Shown here in pieces: positions 21,301 through 31,255 of a stretch of DNA of 64,000 bases; within the stretch, counting starts at the first letter, position 1, and each line of letters opens with the position of its first letter. The stretch comes from Hemileia vastatrix. Lineage: Eukaryota > Basidiomycota > Pucciniomycetes > Pucciniales > Zaghouaniaceae. The translations under genes were made by a program, and so were the position numbers. The stretch lies in the NCBI GenBank assembly GCA_030280995.1, contig JASXTE010000002.1, positions 28,131,183 through 28,195,182 on the forward strand, in the 5' to 3' direction. The notes below the pieces were generated by a model. That model did no database searches, was not told where the DNA came from, and saw only the letters and a program-made list of their open reading frames with translations.

Positions 21301-22832
21301 ATGAACATCAAGCACTTCAGCGTTGTAACACTTGGAAAATTGTCCCCAGGCCTGAAAAAGCTAATGTAATTGGCTGCAGGTGGGTTTTCAGGGTTAAACC
21401 TAATGCTGATGGTGGTGTTTCCAAGTTCAAAGCCCGTTGTGTAGCAAAAGGATATTCTCAAATCCTAGGAATAGATTTTCATGAAACTTTTGCACCCACT
21501 GGACGGATCACTTCTCTCAGGACCATTCTTTCTTTAGCAGCTTATTTTGACTGGGATGTTCATCAAATGGATGTAGTGGCAGCTTTTCTCCAGGGAAACT
21601 TAAATGAAACTGTTTATATGGAACAACCTGAAGGAACACTAACTGCTGGAAATGAAGGTAAAGTTTGCCAATTGTTGCGTCCTCTTTATGGCATCAAACA
21701 AGCTCCCTTTTGCTGGAATTCACGTATAAATGACTACTTGTGCAAGCTCAACTTCTCCCCCCTTAAGTGTGATCAGTGTGTGTATGTTTGGAGAAACAAA
21801 TCACAAATCTGTATCATTTATCTTCATGTTGATGATATGGTCATTACTGGTAATCATTTTCTTTGGTTCAAAGACAAAATCAAAACTGAATTTGAGATGG
21901 ATGATCTTGGTCCTGCCACTTGGATTTTGGGAATGCGTCTCACCAGGAACAGAACAGCACGTACTCTTTCTTTATCACAAGATTCTTATGCTGAAAAAGT
22001 TTTGTCCAACTGGAATATGGCCAACTGTAATCCCTGTCTCACTCCCTTATCCCCAAATGATTATCCTGTCAAAGCAACCAGTGAAGAAATTGCTGAATTC
22101 AATGCTCTGAAAATCAATTACCGCTCTGCTATTGGTGCACTCAACTATTTGTCTGTTGCAACAAGACCTGATCTCTCTTTTGCAGTTGGTGCATTATCTC
22201 AACATCTCATTGAACCAGGTATCAAACACTGGCTTGCTGTCAAACACACTTTCAGATATCTGCGTGCCACTTCATCATCATCTCTCACTTTTGGAGGAAA
22301 ATGCCCAATTCCAAATCATCCATCACTCTGTCCTCTTATTTACTCTGACACTGATTATGCTGGGGATCCTGATACCAGGCGCTCAACTGGAGGGTATGTT
22401 GCCATACTCAATGGAGGAGCTATTTCCTGGAGTTCTAAAAAGCAGCAAGTCGTCACTATCTCTAGTACTGAAGCTGAGTTCAGAGGCATTGTGGATGCTG
22501 GATGTGAAGCAATCTGGCTGACTAAATTACTTACTTCCTTCAATATTCCTAAGTCACCTTCACCTTTAATCCTTGCTGACAATGCCAGTTCCATTTCACA
22601 ATGCAAGGATTCACTCAGATACCGTCAAAGATCAAAACATGTGGACACTCAACTTTGTTGGATTACTGAAAGCATCAACAAAAATCATTTTCAGCTTCAA
22701 CACATTTCAACTGAACACATGGTGGCTGATCTTCTTACAAAATCTTTAGGAAAAGTCAAGCTGTCTTATCTCCTCAAACTCATGGGTCTGGTATTAAGGG
22801 GGGGTGTTGAAATTTCTGCCTCTAATACCTGA
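18348..22832 (+). CDS. copia gag-pol polyprotein, 1,494 aa, intact
   Basis: Appears identical in translation to the product at 2739-7223, with every protease, integrase, RT and RNase H catalytic residue present. Being intact inside an already nested element marks it as one of the latest insertions. Transcription would run opposite to the surrounding reversed copy, so read-through from either could give antisense RNA. Confidence 0.95.
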   Translation: MASNQDSSKVMVTPLTDESYDTWEHIMRLHFEVLDLFGIVSGQVPAPVPHNDGSPSDAEIKAQLALWIKNDTRCRYEIITRLDDVNKKLVNTCHTSAQMWSVLARRHASNKVGSRISHFLSMVTLSLSEGGDPKTHVDAFKGINFHMIRSGLIIPQEILIYLFFATLPPSFKHWRGLLTRDRQEIDHLHLDDVLSSFLDYAADDKVVDEFHNAMSNVNAHSASAKSSKSSKSKARSKLSCSVHGQNVGHDDNHCFVQHPELRPKKNQANSAAPSKDNSNKATPVPPPQEEQPDVTANCAFVFPSDEEFLFTAVACLSEKSNSDCIINASASMASHSSNLSPIIDSGASCHMFNNRDSFITFQPVNIRIQLAGIGKSIYATGKGTVAASGGMEGKVFFSDALYVPDLGRNLISLGRLWRTGCLLIPAPVNPTSNFIISRNGKNYMGGVISNSLFEVSVVPQGMSPPNSSALYAKASSQSLTLWHNRLGHPYAPYIQKLFNGMASDVSSSSLSDSEMHFCEPCVLGKQTHASFPGQLPVAKNPLEVIHTDLSGKIQPPSFDGSQYYLKFTDQATSYRHVYLLSSKAQVFKYFLEYKASVELQSGFKIKKLVCDGGGEYINSSLVNFLKQHGIALQVTAPYTPQQNPISERGNRITTEKSKTMMFHSNAPIHLWSEAVKTAVYLENRLPTKALQNKSTPFEAWNKSKPRVSHLRVFGCACYAFLDKHQRPGKFSANARKCVMLGYEVGTTNYRVWDLELKKIVIAKSVAFNENFFPFLDSRFKRPQWSQLMKQIPDQIHDSQPLPTPGLSFSPAQSPSESPTHDPSSGNISDSHSEDNSPSSSSSSDFHMSGTPSNSTPCPSPGHLTRLPHSNVPDEEGSSQSDPSYSSIEPDNPADPDYVPSSQSPSYSDNSSAETSTPEHLRQIYYDHYQHDSYSDSPDPLGLYAANAFAFSLEAPLLAHEIPEPQCYKQAIYSKYSAEWAEAVKHEHQALQRCNTWKIVPRPEKANVIGCRWVFRVKPNADGGVSKFKARCVAKGYSQILGIDFHETFAPTGRITSLRTILSLAAYFDWDVHQMDVVAAFLQGNLNETVYMEQPEGTLTAGNEGKVCQLLRPLYGIKQAPFCWNSRINDYLCKLNFSPLKCDQCVYVWRNKSQICIIYLHVDDMVITGNHFLWFKDKIKTEFEMDDLGPATWILGMRLTRNRTARTLSLSQDSYAEKVLSNWNMANCNPCLTPLSPNDYPVKATSEEIAEFNALKINYRSAIGALNYLSVATRPDLSFAVGALSQHLIEPGIKHWLAVKHTFRYLRATSSSSLTFGGKCPIPNHPSLCPLIYSDTDYAGDPDTRRSTGGYVAILNGGAISWSSKKQQVVTISSTEAEFRGIVDAGCEAIWLTKLLTSFNIPKSPSPLILADNASSISQCKDSLRYRQRSKHVDTQLCWITESINKNHFQLQHISTEHMVADLLTKSLGKVKLSYLLKLMGLVLRGGVEISASNT

Positions 22833-23720
22833 CCCATTCCTTACTCCAGCTTCTTACCATCGTCTCAAGTCATTCTCCTTGCTCATATCCTCTTTTCCTG
22901 ACCTTTTCCGCCGAGGAACTTCAAAGATACGAGCTCCAGCATCAAGAACAACATTTCTTTCCCACCCGGAGTCAATGTATTGATTCTGGACCTCGAGGAC
23001 GTGTTTCTTTACCTGGAGTGTGAATCTTTTCCCCGGCTGGGAACTTTTTCCTTGGATGTGAACCTGTCTCTTTTTCTGTATTGTAGTTTAGTAGTTTTGT
23101 CGACGTCGTGTTAGTTTCTATTGTTTTGGATGGTGGACTTTGTCATATAATGAGCCCTCTCTTTGCCATTTCCGTTTTCCCCATCCAAATCTTTTTCTTT
23201 CTCTTTCTCTCTATTCTCTTTATCCCTTCCACTGCTTCTTCCTGTCCACTGCTTTCCCTTTTGGCCGCATCTGACAGTCTTTGCACTGTGTGGGGAGAAT
23301 AGAGTCTTTTGTCCAGGTTCTTTCCTTTTCTTTTCTGTTATCTTTTCTCTGATTCTTTTAGTCCTAACCACAGCAGCTCACACTTGTGTCCCTTATAGTT
23401 TTAGCACACGCTTTGTTGTAGTTACTTGTTGTTGTAAGGTGCACAGTTGCTGATTGACCTGTGTTTAGGTATGTTTGTTTTTGCAATGAAATCCAAATCT
23501 TTTTCTTTCTCTTTCTCTCTATTCTCTTTATCCCTTCCACTGCTTCTTCCTGTCCACTGCTTTCCCTTTTGGCCGCATCTGACAGTCTTTGCACTGTGTG
23601 GGGAGAATAGAGTCTTTTGTCCAGTTTTAGCACACGCTTTGTTGTAGTTACTTGTTGTTGTAAGGTGCACAGTTGCTGATTGACCTGTGTTTAGCTTTCC
23701 TCTGTGCTAAAACTTCTACA
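22805..23720 (+). repeat. 3' LTR (916 bp)
   Basis: Same structure as the other young LTRs. It is followed directly by the linker-coding sequence of the reversed host element, read backwards. Confidence 0.95.
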
Positions 23721-26255
23721 AAAATCAGAGGAAGAAGAAGAAGAAGGAGAATTATCTTCAGAATGTGAATCAGAAATGTTTCCTGAGGATGGATCATGAG
23801 TTGGAGACTCAGAAGGAGATTGAGCTGGAGAAAAGGAAAGTCCAGGTGTTGGAAGTGGTTGACTGTCATGAATTTGATCTGGAATTTGCTTCATCAGTTG
23901 TGACCATTGAGGGCGCTTAAATCTGGAGTCAAGAAAGGGGAAGAAATTTTCATTGAAGGCCACAGATTTGGCAATAACAATCTTTTTAAGCTCAAGATCC
24001 CAAACACGATAATTTGTTGTTCCAACTTCATATCCAAGCATGACACACTTTCTGGCATTAGCTGAAAACTTTCCAGGACGTTGATGTTTATCAAGAAAAG
24101 CATAGCAAGCACAACCAAAAACTCTGAGGTGTGAGACTCTGGGTTTGGATTTATTCCAGGCTTCAAAAGGAGTTGATTTGTTTTGAAGAGCTTTGGTTGG
24201 TAATCTGTTTTCAAGATATACTGCTGTTTTAACTGCTTCAGACCATAGGTGAATTGGTGCATTAGAATGAAACATCATGGTTTTGGATTTTTCAGTGGTA
24301 ATACGGTTTCCTCTCTCAGAAATTGGATTTTGTTGGGGAGTGTAAGGAGCCGTAACTTGAAGAGCAATGCCATGTTGTTTAAGAAAGTTGACCAGACTAG
24401 AGTTGATATACTCACCACCACCGTCACAAACAAGCTTTTTGATTTTGAAGCCAGATTGCAGCTCTACAGATGCCTTGTATTCCAAGAAATATTTGAATAC
24501 TTGGGCTTTTGAGGAAAGAAGGTAAACATGACGGTATGAAGTGGCCTGATCAGTGAACTTAAGGTAATACTGAGAACCATCAAAAGAAGGAGGTTGAATT
24601 TTCCCAGATAAATCCGTGTGGATAACTTCAAGAGGATTTTTGGCAACAGGCAACTGGCCAGGAAAGGAAGCATGGGTTTGTTTACCCAACACACACGGTT
24701 CACAAAAATGCATTTCAGAATCAGACAAACTAGAACTAGATACATCAGATGCCATTCCATTAAAAAGTTTTTGAATATATGGGGCGTATGGATGTCCTAA
24801 TCTGTTGTGCCAGAGAGTTAGAGACTGACTTGAAGCTTTTGCATAAAGAGCTGAGGAATTAGGGGGAGACATGCCTTGTGGAACCACAGAAACTTCAAAT
24901 AATGAATTGGAGATGACTCCTCCCATATAATTCTTTCCATTACGTGAAATAATGAAGTTTGATGTAGGATTAACTGGTGCAGGGATGAGAAGACAACCAG
25001 TTCTCCAAAGACGTCCCAGGGAGATGAGATTCCTTCCAAGATCAGGGACATAAAGAGCATCAGAAAAGAAAACTTTTCCTTCCATTCCTCCAGAAGCAGC
25101 AACAGTTCCTTTTCCAGTTGCATAGATTGATTTCCCAATACCAGCAAGTTGAATTCGAATGTTGACAGGTTGAAAGGTGATGAAACTGTCTCTGTTGTTA
25201 AACATATGACAGCTGGCCCCAGAATCAATAATTGGAGAAAGGTTTGAGGAATGAGAAGCCATGGAAGCAGAAGCGTTGATAATGCAGTCAGAATTTGATT
25301 TTTCAGACAAGCAGGCAACAGCTGTAAAAAGAAATTCTTCATCAGAAGGGAAGACAAAAGCACAATTGGCCGTGACATCAGGTTGTTCTTCCTGAGGAGG
25401 GGGAACAGGAGTTGCTTTGTTGGAATTGTCCTTTGATGGGGCAGCTGAGTTGGCTTGGTTCTTCTTGGGACGCAATTCAGGATGTTGAACAAAGCAATGA
25501 TTGTCATCATGTCCAACATTTTGACCATGAACAGAACATGAGAGTTTGCTGCGTGCCTTGGATTTGGATGATTTTGATGATTTGGCTGAGGCAGAGTGAG
25601 CATTGACATTTGACATAGCATTGTGAAATTCATCAACAACTTTGTCATCAGCAGCGTAATCCAGGAAAGAAGATAAAACATCATCCAGATGCAGGTGATC
25701 AATTTCCTGTCTGTCTCTGGTGAGCAAACCACGCCAATGTTTGAAGGAAGGTGGAAGAGTGGCAAAAAAGAGATAAATAAGAATTTCCTGGGGAATGATG
25801 AGCCCAGAACGGATCATATGGAAGTTAATGCCTTTGAATGCATCAACATGAGTTTTGGGGTCTCCTCCTTCAGAAAGAGAAAGAGTAACCATAGAGAGAA
25901 AGTGAGAAATCCGTGATCCAACTTTATTGCTGGCGTGTCTTCTTGCAAGAACAGACCACATTTGAGCAGAGGTGTGGCAAGTGTTGACCAGCTTCTTGTT
26001 AACATCATCCAATCTGGTGATGATTTCATACCTGCACCTGGTGTCATTTTTGATCCATAAAGCAAGTTGAGCTTTGATTTCAGCGTCTGAAGGTGAACCA
26101 TCATTGTGAGGAACAGGGGCAGGGACTTGTCCAGAAACAATGCCAAAAAGATCCAGAACTTCAAAGTGAAGACGCATAATGTGTTCCCAGGTGTCATAGG
26201 ATTCGTCAGTAAGAGGGGTGACCATAACCTTACTTGAATCCTGATTGGAGGCCAT
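23721..26255 (-). pseudogene. copia gag-pol, 5' portion (gag, protease, integrase) of the split reversed copy
   Basis: Starts MASNQ at 26255 on the minus strand and runs in frame through the gag zinc-knuckle-like motif, the protease DSGASC motif, and the integrase core with D, D and E. It continues to the Ser-rich tract ending SSSDF, where the inserted element begins at 23720. Beyond that the frame reads a few LTR codons and stops. RT and RNase H lie at 15368-17273. This piece could still give a gag-protease-integrase protein. Confidence 0.93.
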
Positions 26256-26413
26256 GATTTGGTCGAGTCAACAGCAAAGATTTGGAGAGAAAGAAGATGA
26301 GATGTGAAGAGGATGATCCAAAATCTGAGAGAAAAGGCTGTTTTATTGTCCAGTAAGCGGTTTTGTTGTAAGTATTCTTGAGAAAGGTGCTTTAGGCAAC
26401 TGGGCCCATAACC

Positions 26414-27329
26414 TGTAAAAGTTTTAGCACAGAGGAAAGCTAAACACAGGTCAATCAGCAACTGTGCACCTTACAACAACAAGTAACTACAACAAAGCGT
26501 GTGCTAAAACTGGACAAAAGACTCTATTCTCCCCACACAGTGCAAAGACTGTCAGATGCGGCCAAAAGGGAAAGCAGTGGACAGGAAGAAGCAGTGGAAG
26601 GGATAAAGAGAATAGAGAGAAAGAGAAAGAAAAAGATTTGGATTTCATTGCAAAAACAAACATACCTAAACACAGGTCAATCAGCAACTGTGCACCTTAC
26701 AACAACAAGTAACTACAACAAAGCGTGTGCTAAAACTATAAGGGACACAAGTGTGAGCTGCTGTGGTTAGGACTAAAAGAATCAGAGAAAAGATAACAGA
26801 AAAGAAAAGGAAAGAACCTGGACAAAAGACTCTATTCTCCCCACACAGTGCAAAGACTGTCAGATGCGGCCAAAAGGGAAAGCAGTGGACAGGAAGAAGC
26901 AGTGGAAGGGATAAAGAGAATAGAGAGAAAGAGAAAGAAAAAGATTTGGATGGGGAAAACGGAAATGGCAAAGAGAGGGCTCATTATATGACAAAGTCCA
27001 CCATCCAAAACAATAGAAACTAACACGACGTCGACAAAACTACTAAACTACAATACAGAAAAAGAGACAGGTTCACATCCAAGGAAAAAGTTCCCAGCCG
27101 GGGAAAAGATTCACACTCCAGGTAAAGAAACACGTCCTCGAGGTCCAGAATCAATACATTGACTCCGGGTGGGAAAGAAATGTTGTTCTTGATGCTGGAG
27201 CTCGTATCTTTGAAGTTCCTCGGCGGAAAAGGTCAGGAAAAGAGGATATGAGCAAGGAGAATGACTTGAGACGATGGTAAGAAGCTGGAGTAAGGAATGG
27301 GTCAGGTATTAGAGGCAGAAATTTCAACA
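26414..27329 (-). repeat. 5' LTR of reversed copia copy (916 bp)
   Basis: Carries the same CTTTTACA end as its partner at 14480-15395. The primer site is adjacent on the minus strand at 26413. It is followed by TCTTT of the target duplication. Confidence 0.94.
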
Positions 27330-27334
27330 TCTTT

Positions 27335-28080
27335 GCACTGTGTGGGGAGAATAGAGTCTTTTGTCCAGGTTCTTTCCTTTTCTTTTCTGTTATCTTTTCT
27401 CTAATTCTTTTAGTCCTAACCACAGCAGCTCACACTTGTGTCCCTTATAGTTTTAGCACACGCTTTGTTGTAGTTACTTGTTGTTGTAAGGTGCACAGTT
27501 GCTGATTGACCTGTGTTTAGGTATGTTTGTTTTTGCAATGATATCCAAATCTTTTTCTTTCTCTTTTTCTCTATTCTCTTTATCCCTTCCACTGCTTCTT
27601 CCTGTCCACTGCTTTCCCTTTTGGCCGCATCTGACAGTCTTTGCACTGTGTGGGGAGAATAGAGTCTTTTGTCCAGGTTCTTTCCTTTTCTTTTCTGTTA
27701 TCTTTTCTCTAATTCTTTTAGTCCTAACCACAGCAGCTCACACTTGTGTCCCTTATAGTTTTAGCACACGCTTTGTTGTAGTTACTTGTTGTTGTAAGGT
27801 GCACAGTTGCTGATTGACCTGTGTTTAGGTATGTTTGTTTTTGCAATGAAATCCAAATCTTTTTCTTTCTCTTTTTCTCTATTCTCTTTATCCCTTCCAC
27901 TGCTTCTTCCTGTCCACTGCTTTCCCTTTTGGCCGCATCTGACAGTCTTTGCACTGTGGGGGGAGAATAGAGTCTTTTGTCCAGTTTTAGCACACGCTTT
28001 GTTGTAGTTACTTGTTGTTGTAAGGTGCACAGTTGCTGATTGACCTGTGTTTAGCTTTCCTTTGTGCTAAAACTTCTACA
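27335..28080 (+). repeat. Host LTR, right part, with three P-Q units
   Basis: Continues the LTR interrupted at 14479. Unit 1 keeps its spacer at 27369-27450 and Q at 27451-27520. Unit 2 is P 27543-27676, spacer 27677-27758 and Q 27759-27828. Unit 3 is P 27851-27984 joined directly to Q 27985-28054. The tail ends CTTCTACA at 28080. Only the last unit lacks the spacer. The next base begins gypsy coding sequence, so this is the outer edge of the copia array. The expected target duplication AAAGC would lie off-window to the left. Confidence 0.9.
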
Positions 28081-30416
28081 AAAGCCATAGGGAAAGAGGT
28101 AATAGAGGCAACAATAGAATCCTTTTGTTCACTAGTCAACTGATCACCAAAAGAAGCGGTATCTATTTCATGTAATAAATCATCCATTTCAGTTGTTGTT
28201 CTACCTTTACATTGGGTCAGTGAGTTACAAGATTTCAACAAATGCCCAGAAGGTCTAGGAGAAGAAATTTTGAATTTTCTTTTCCCATTCATTCCTAAAG
28301 TAAAGCAATTATTTGCTGGATCCAGTTTCACACCAAACATGGTTAAAATATCATTTCCCATAATAAACCAATTGCTAAAATTATCATTTTTCATGACAAC
28401 AAACTCACAAATAGCTCTGACAAAACCACCATTATATTTGAAGAATACAGAGGTTTTGTATTTGCCAATAGGAAATAAGGTAGAACCATACCCTCTCCAT
28501 TTTTCAGAAGTTATAGGCAATAATTTACTCAAATATTCCTCATCCACTGAATCCAAAGCTTTTTCAGATACTACACTTCCTCCAGCACCAGAATCAAGAA
28601 CTACATCAACATTTTTACCATTAATGATAACAGGTGCCTTTAAAGGGGATATAGGAATAGAATTGTTAGTAATATCTTTAATTATCTCAGCATTTTCTAC
28701 TGAAGATAAATTCAATACACAATTTTCAGATATATTATTTAAATAATGGACATCATGTTCCAACATTAAAACATCTTTAACAGATTCATTGTCATAGGAG
28801 ATATTACTTTCACAGTCACTGGAAGAATTATTGACATCAAGTTCAACTTCATCAGTGTCTTCATTTTGTTCAACAAGATGAATTTTCTTGTCACAAACAT
28901 GACCCTTCTGCCACGGTTTGTTACATTTATAACAAGTATTTGTTGCATATTTTTTAGGTGCAACTGGGGCAGAGGGTTTACCAGATTTTTCTGGGAGCTT
29001 TATAGAAGGTTTATTCTGATCATTATAAGATTTACTAAGGTAATTCTTTGGTTCATATCTATGGTTGAGTAGTACTTCATTACAGATATTAATGAAAGAA
29101 GAATTTTCCCTTACATGCTCAGTTCTAGCAACAATCAAATCCCTAAGAGAATTTGGTAATTTATACAAGATTTTATCTCTCCAAATATCATAATCCATTT
29201 TTGGATCAATTGCTCTAAGGATTTTAGTTATTTTCATCAGAAAAACAATGGGCTTTTCAACAGAGGAGGATACATATCTAGTATTCTCATACAGTCTCTG
29301 CTGAGCTAACCTGAATTTTGAACCACCAAACTGATTCTCAATCAAGGATTTCCAATCATTCCATGTATAATGATTGTTATCTAAGAGGACAGATTCATAC
29401 CACATCAAGGCTACATTGGAAAATAAAGAAATTAGCTTAGAAACAATTTCCTCATCAGGTAGTTTATAAGATCTCTTTAAATTATCAATTCTCTGGATAA
29501 AGTGTTGCCAATCAGAGGAAGAATCACCATCAAAGGTAGGATATTGGTCTAACTTAGGCCAATTTTTCTGACTACTGGGATGGTCCACTTTTTGGTTTGA
29601 ATTATTCATTAGTAATAATTCCTGAAGTTTAGCCAGGTGTTCAGAAATTTCATTATTTACAGAAACAGCTGGTGCATGACCATCACAAGATTTTTTGCTA
29701 GTAGCAAAAGATTTTACAGACTCATTGTCAGTTTGTTTAATGGTTGAAATATGAGGAATAAAGGATGAACTTTGTTCAGGTTTTTTCCCTTTATTTTTAT
29801 GCAGCTTATTTGCAGAAATCTCATTTAATTCATTATTGATGGTTAAGGTTGAGAACTTTTCCTGTAGGTCAGACACATAGTTTCTTATTCTTGGAATTTC
29901 AGACATCTGGTCATTTACTTTTGCAAGAGATAGAACATTTCTGTCCTCAGAAACTGAGTGTTTGGTACTTAGTGCATGGAAATCATTTCTTAGCTTCTTA
30001 AACTCATTTTGCAGAGATTTTATTTCATTCTTGAATGAATAATTTTCCTCAATAAGGGGTTTCAATTCACTCAAGGTCTTATGTAGACTGATATTTCTAT
30101 CTGAGATAGCTCTATGGTCACTTCTTATTTGTTTTTGTTGACTAAGAACAATATTCAAGGTTTCTTTGATTTTTAAATAAGCTGTATCTTGTACAGAAGA
30201 ACTCACTTTACATTGCAAGTGTAAATTATTTAATCTATCATTTTCATGGATTAACACATCTCTCACATGTTTGTCTTTCACAATATTAAAATCAAGGGTA
30301 TCTTTCAATATTTCCTCAGAAGTTTTTTCAATTAAGGTATAGATTTCAGGGGGAACAGAATCATTTTTAATTGAAAGAGAAGGATTAATTAAAATGTAGA
30401 AGTTAAATGTAAAGGT
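28081..30416 (-). pseudogene. gypsy Gag-protease reading frame, 3' truncated
   Basis: Open on the minus strand from 30416, just after a TGA, to the copia junction at 28081. There is no ATG in about the first 170 codons, so expression probably depends on fusion to the upstream frame. In order: a long predicted coiled coil rich in Leu, Lys and Glu; a capsid domain (YPTFDGDSSSDWQHF onward); a zinc knuckle with CYKC followed by GHVC; an acidic stretch; and an aspartic protease with VVLDSGAGGSVV. It ends with ITSFPMAF, the segment that normally precedes RT in gypsy polyproteins. The insertion then reads into LTR codons. The length of coiled coil before the capsid is unusual. Confidence 0.87.
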
Positions 30417-31255
30417 TCATCAAATGACAATTTGCTAATTACATCAATAGGGCTACTAGTTACAGGAAGCTGTCTTTTAACAGGTTTAACTGTTCTTTCA
30501 CCATGTTCAATAATATTACCTGCAGAAGAAGATTTATTAGAAAACATACCCAAGTGACTATCAACCAAATTACTTACCATGGCAGAGGAGGAAACTTCCC
30601 CTGGGACTGGGTTTGGGATTGTGCTTGGGCCTTCTTTCTCCTGCCTTGTTGGTAGGGATGAGGAGGTGGATGGAAATTGGGTGTTCTGGATGGGCCAGGC
30701 TGATGATGAGGAGGGTGTTGCACATTCTGTTGGTAGTGACTCATTAGATAATCCCATTTCCATTGCTCTACTTCCATAGTATTTGGATTTTGGATGGTTG
30801 AGCTGGGTGGCTGTGAAGGTTGAGCCTGAAGCTGAGGCTGATTGGGAGGCAACTGAGGAGGGGCCTGGGCCTGAATCTGGTTCCTGAGTTCTTGGACCTG
30901 ATCCCACAATGTGTCTACCTTTGCTTTGTACGTCATATTTTCTGTCTTCAACTCTTTTATATGACTTGATAGGTTGCTGATTTGTTGTGGCAGAGGAAGC
31001 TTTTTTATTTTGAAGCCTTTTGGAAGACCTTCTTGAGGCACTAGAGGCTTTACTTCCTTCTGTGGTACTGGGGGAAGGGGGTTTGGTTTTTTTGCATTTC
31101 CTGTCATTTCCACATCCTGCAGTATGTGAATTCTTTGTGTTAGCATAAGATTTTTTATGACCAACTTTAGAAGAACTTACAGTGTCAGCATCATAGTCAA
31201 TTTCTATCTCATCCACTTGCATGTTATCCATTTTTTCTGCCAAATTGTTGGACAT
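30389..31255 (-). CDS. gypsy ORF1, Ser-rich N-terminal Gag-like protein, 288 aa
   Basis: Starts MSNNLAEKMDNMQ with an acidic segment. It continues into Lys-rich and Ser/Thr-rich low-complexity sequence and ends DEPLHLTSTF. I recognise no domain. Its last 28 bases overlap the Gag-protease frame, which lies in the -1 register. Frameshifting or splicing could link the two. A different minus frame is open inside it (30574-31164) and looks at least as protein-like. Parts of this frame may be non-coding, or the gene may be decayed. Confidence 0.55.
   Translation of the reverse strand: MSNNLAEKMDNMQVDEIEIDYDADTVSSSKVGHKKSYANTKNSHTAGCGNDRKCKKTKPPSPSTTEGSKASSASRRSSKRLQNKKASSATTNQQPIKSYKRVEDRKYDVQSKGRHIVGSGPRTQEPDSGPGPSSVASQSASASGSTFTATQLNHPKSKYYGSRAMEMGLSNESLPTECATPSSSSAWPIQNTQFPSTSSSLPTRQEKEGPSTIPNPVPGEVSSSAMVSNLVDSHLGMFSNKSSSAGNIIEHGERTVKPVKRQLPVTSSPIDVISKLSFDEPLHLTSTF
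30574..31164 (-). CDS. Overlapping frame with coiled coil and Pro/Gln-rich tail, 196 aa
   Basis: Lies entirely within the 288-codon frame in another register. It contains a heptad-like stretch (ISNLSSHIKELKTEN, then VDTLWDQVQELRNQI). A Pro/Gln-rich segment follows, then MEVEQWKWDYLMSHYQQN and a basic, Gln-rich end. The heptad pattern and aromatic cluster are unlikely in a random frame. It may be the true gag reading register, reached by frameshift or intron, or a dual-coding region. No homologue is known to me. Confidence 0.45.
   Translation of the reverse strand: MVIKNLMLTQRIHILQDVEMTGNAKKPNPLPPVPQKEVKPLVPQEGLPKGFKIKKLPLPQQISNLSSHIKELKTENMTYKAKVDTLWDQVQELRNQIQAQAPPQLPPNQPQLQAQPSQPPSSTIQNPNTMEVEQWKWDYLMSHYQQNVQHPPHHQPGPSRTPNFHPPPHPYQQGRRKKAQAQSQTQSQGKFPPLPW

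Larger units (their letters stand above)
17274..23720 (+). mobile_element. Full-length Ty1/copia retrotransposon, 6,447 bp, no target duplication
   Basis: LTRs 17274-18189 and 22805-23720 (916 bp each), primer site at 18190, gag-pol 18348-22832. It is the same length as the reference copy, and I found no difference by eye. The flanks are GGCCA on the left and AAAAT on the right, so there is no 5-bp duplication. Relative to an intact element, 44 bp of the target are missing at the right junction. Confidence 0.95.
14480..27329 (-). mobile_element. Reversed Ty1/copia copy, split by a full-length copy
   Basis: The 3' LTR is 14480-15395 and the 5' LTR 26414-27329, both 916 bp and both ending CTTTTACA in the element's sense. 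TCTTT flanks both ends (14475-14479 and 27330-27334), so both halves belong to one insertion. A complete copy (17274-23720) interrupts the Ser/Pro-rich linker of pol. The two remaining parts sum to 6,403 bp, exactly 44 less than a full element. The missing 44 bp lie at the junction with the inserted copy. Coding variants are those of the young subfamily. Confidence 0.94.
28081..31255 (-). mobile_element. Ty3/gypsy element, 5' half (gag-protease), cut by copia insertion
   Basis: Codes for a Gag-like N-terminal protein, a Gag capsid region, a zinc knuckle and an aspartic protease. It stops at the copia LTR just before RT would start. RT, RNase H and integrase are not found next to it on this strand. 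They could lie off-window to the left, or be the piece at 39540-41788 on the opposite strand. Its upstream side enters AT-rich DNA where the 5' LTR is expected. Confidence 0.85.

Noticed and set aside
28270..28746. 158-codon plus-strand frame opposite the gypsy protease
   Set aside because: Antisense to a frame with clear protease motifs.
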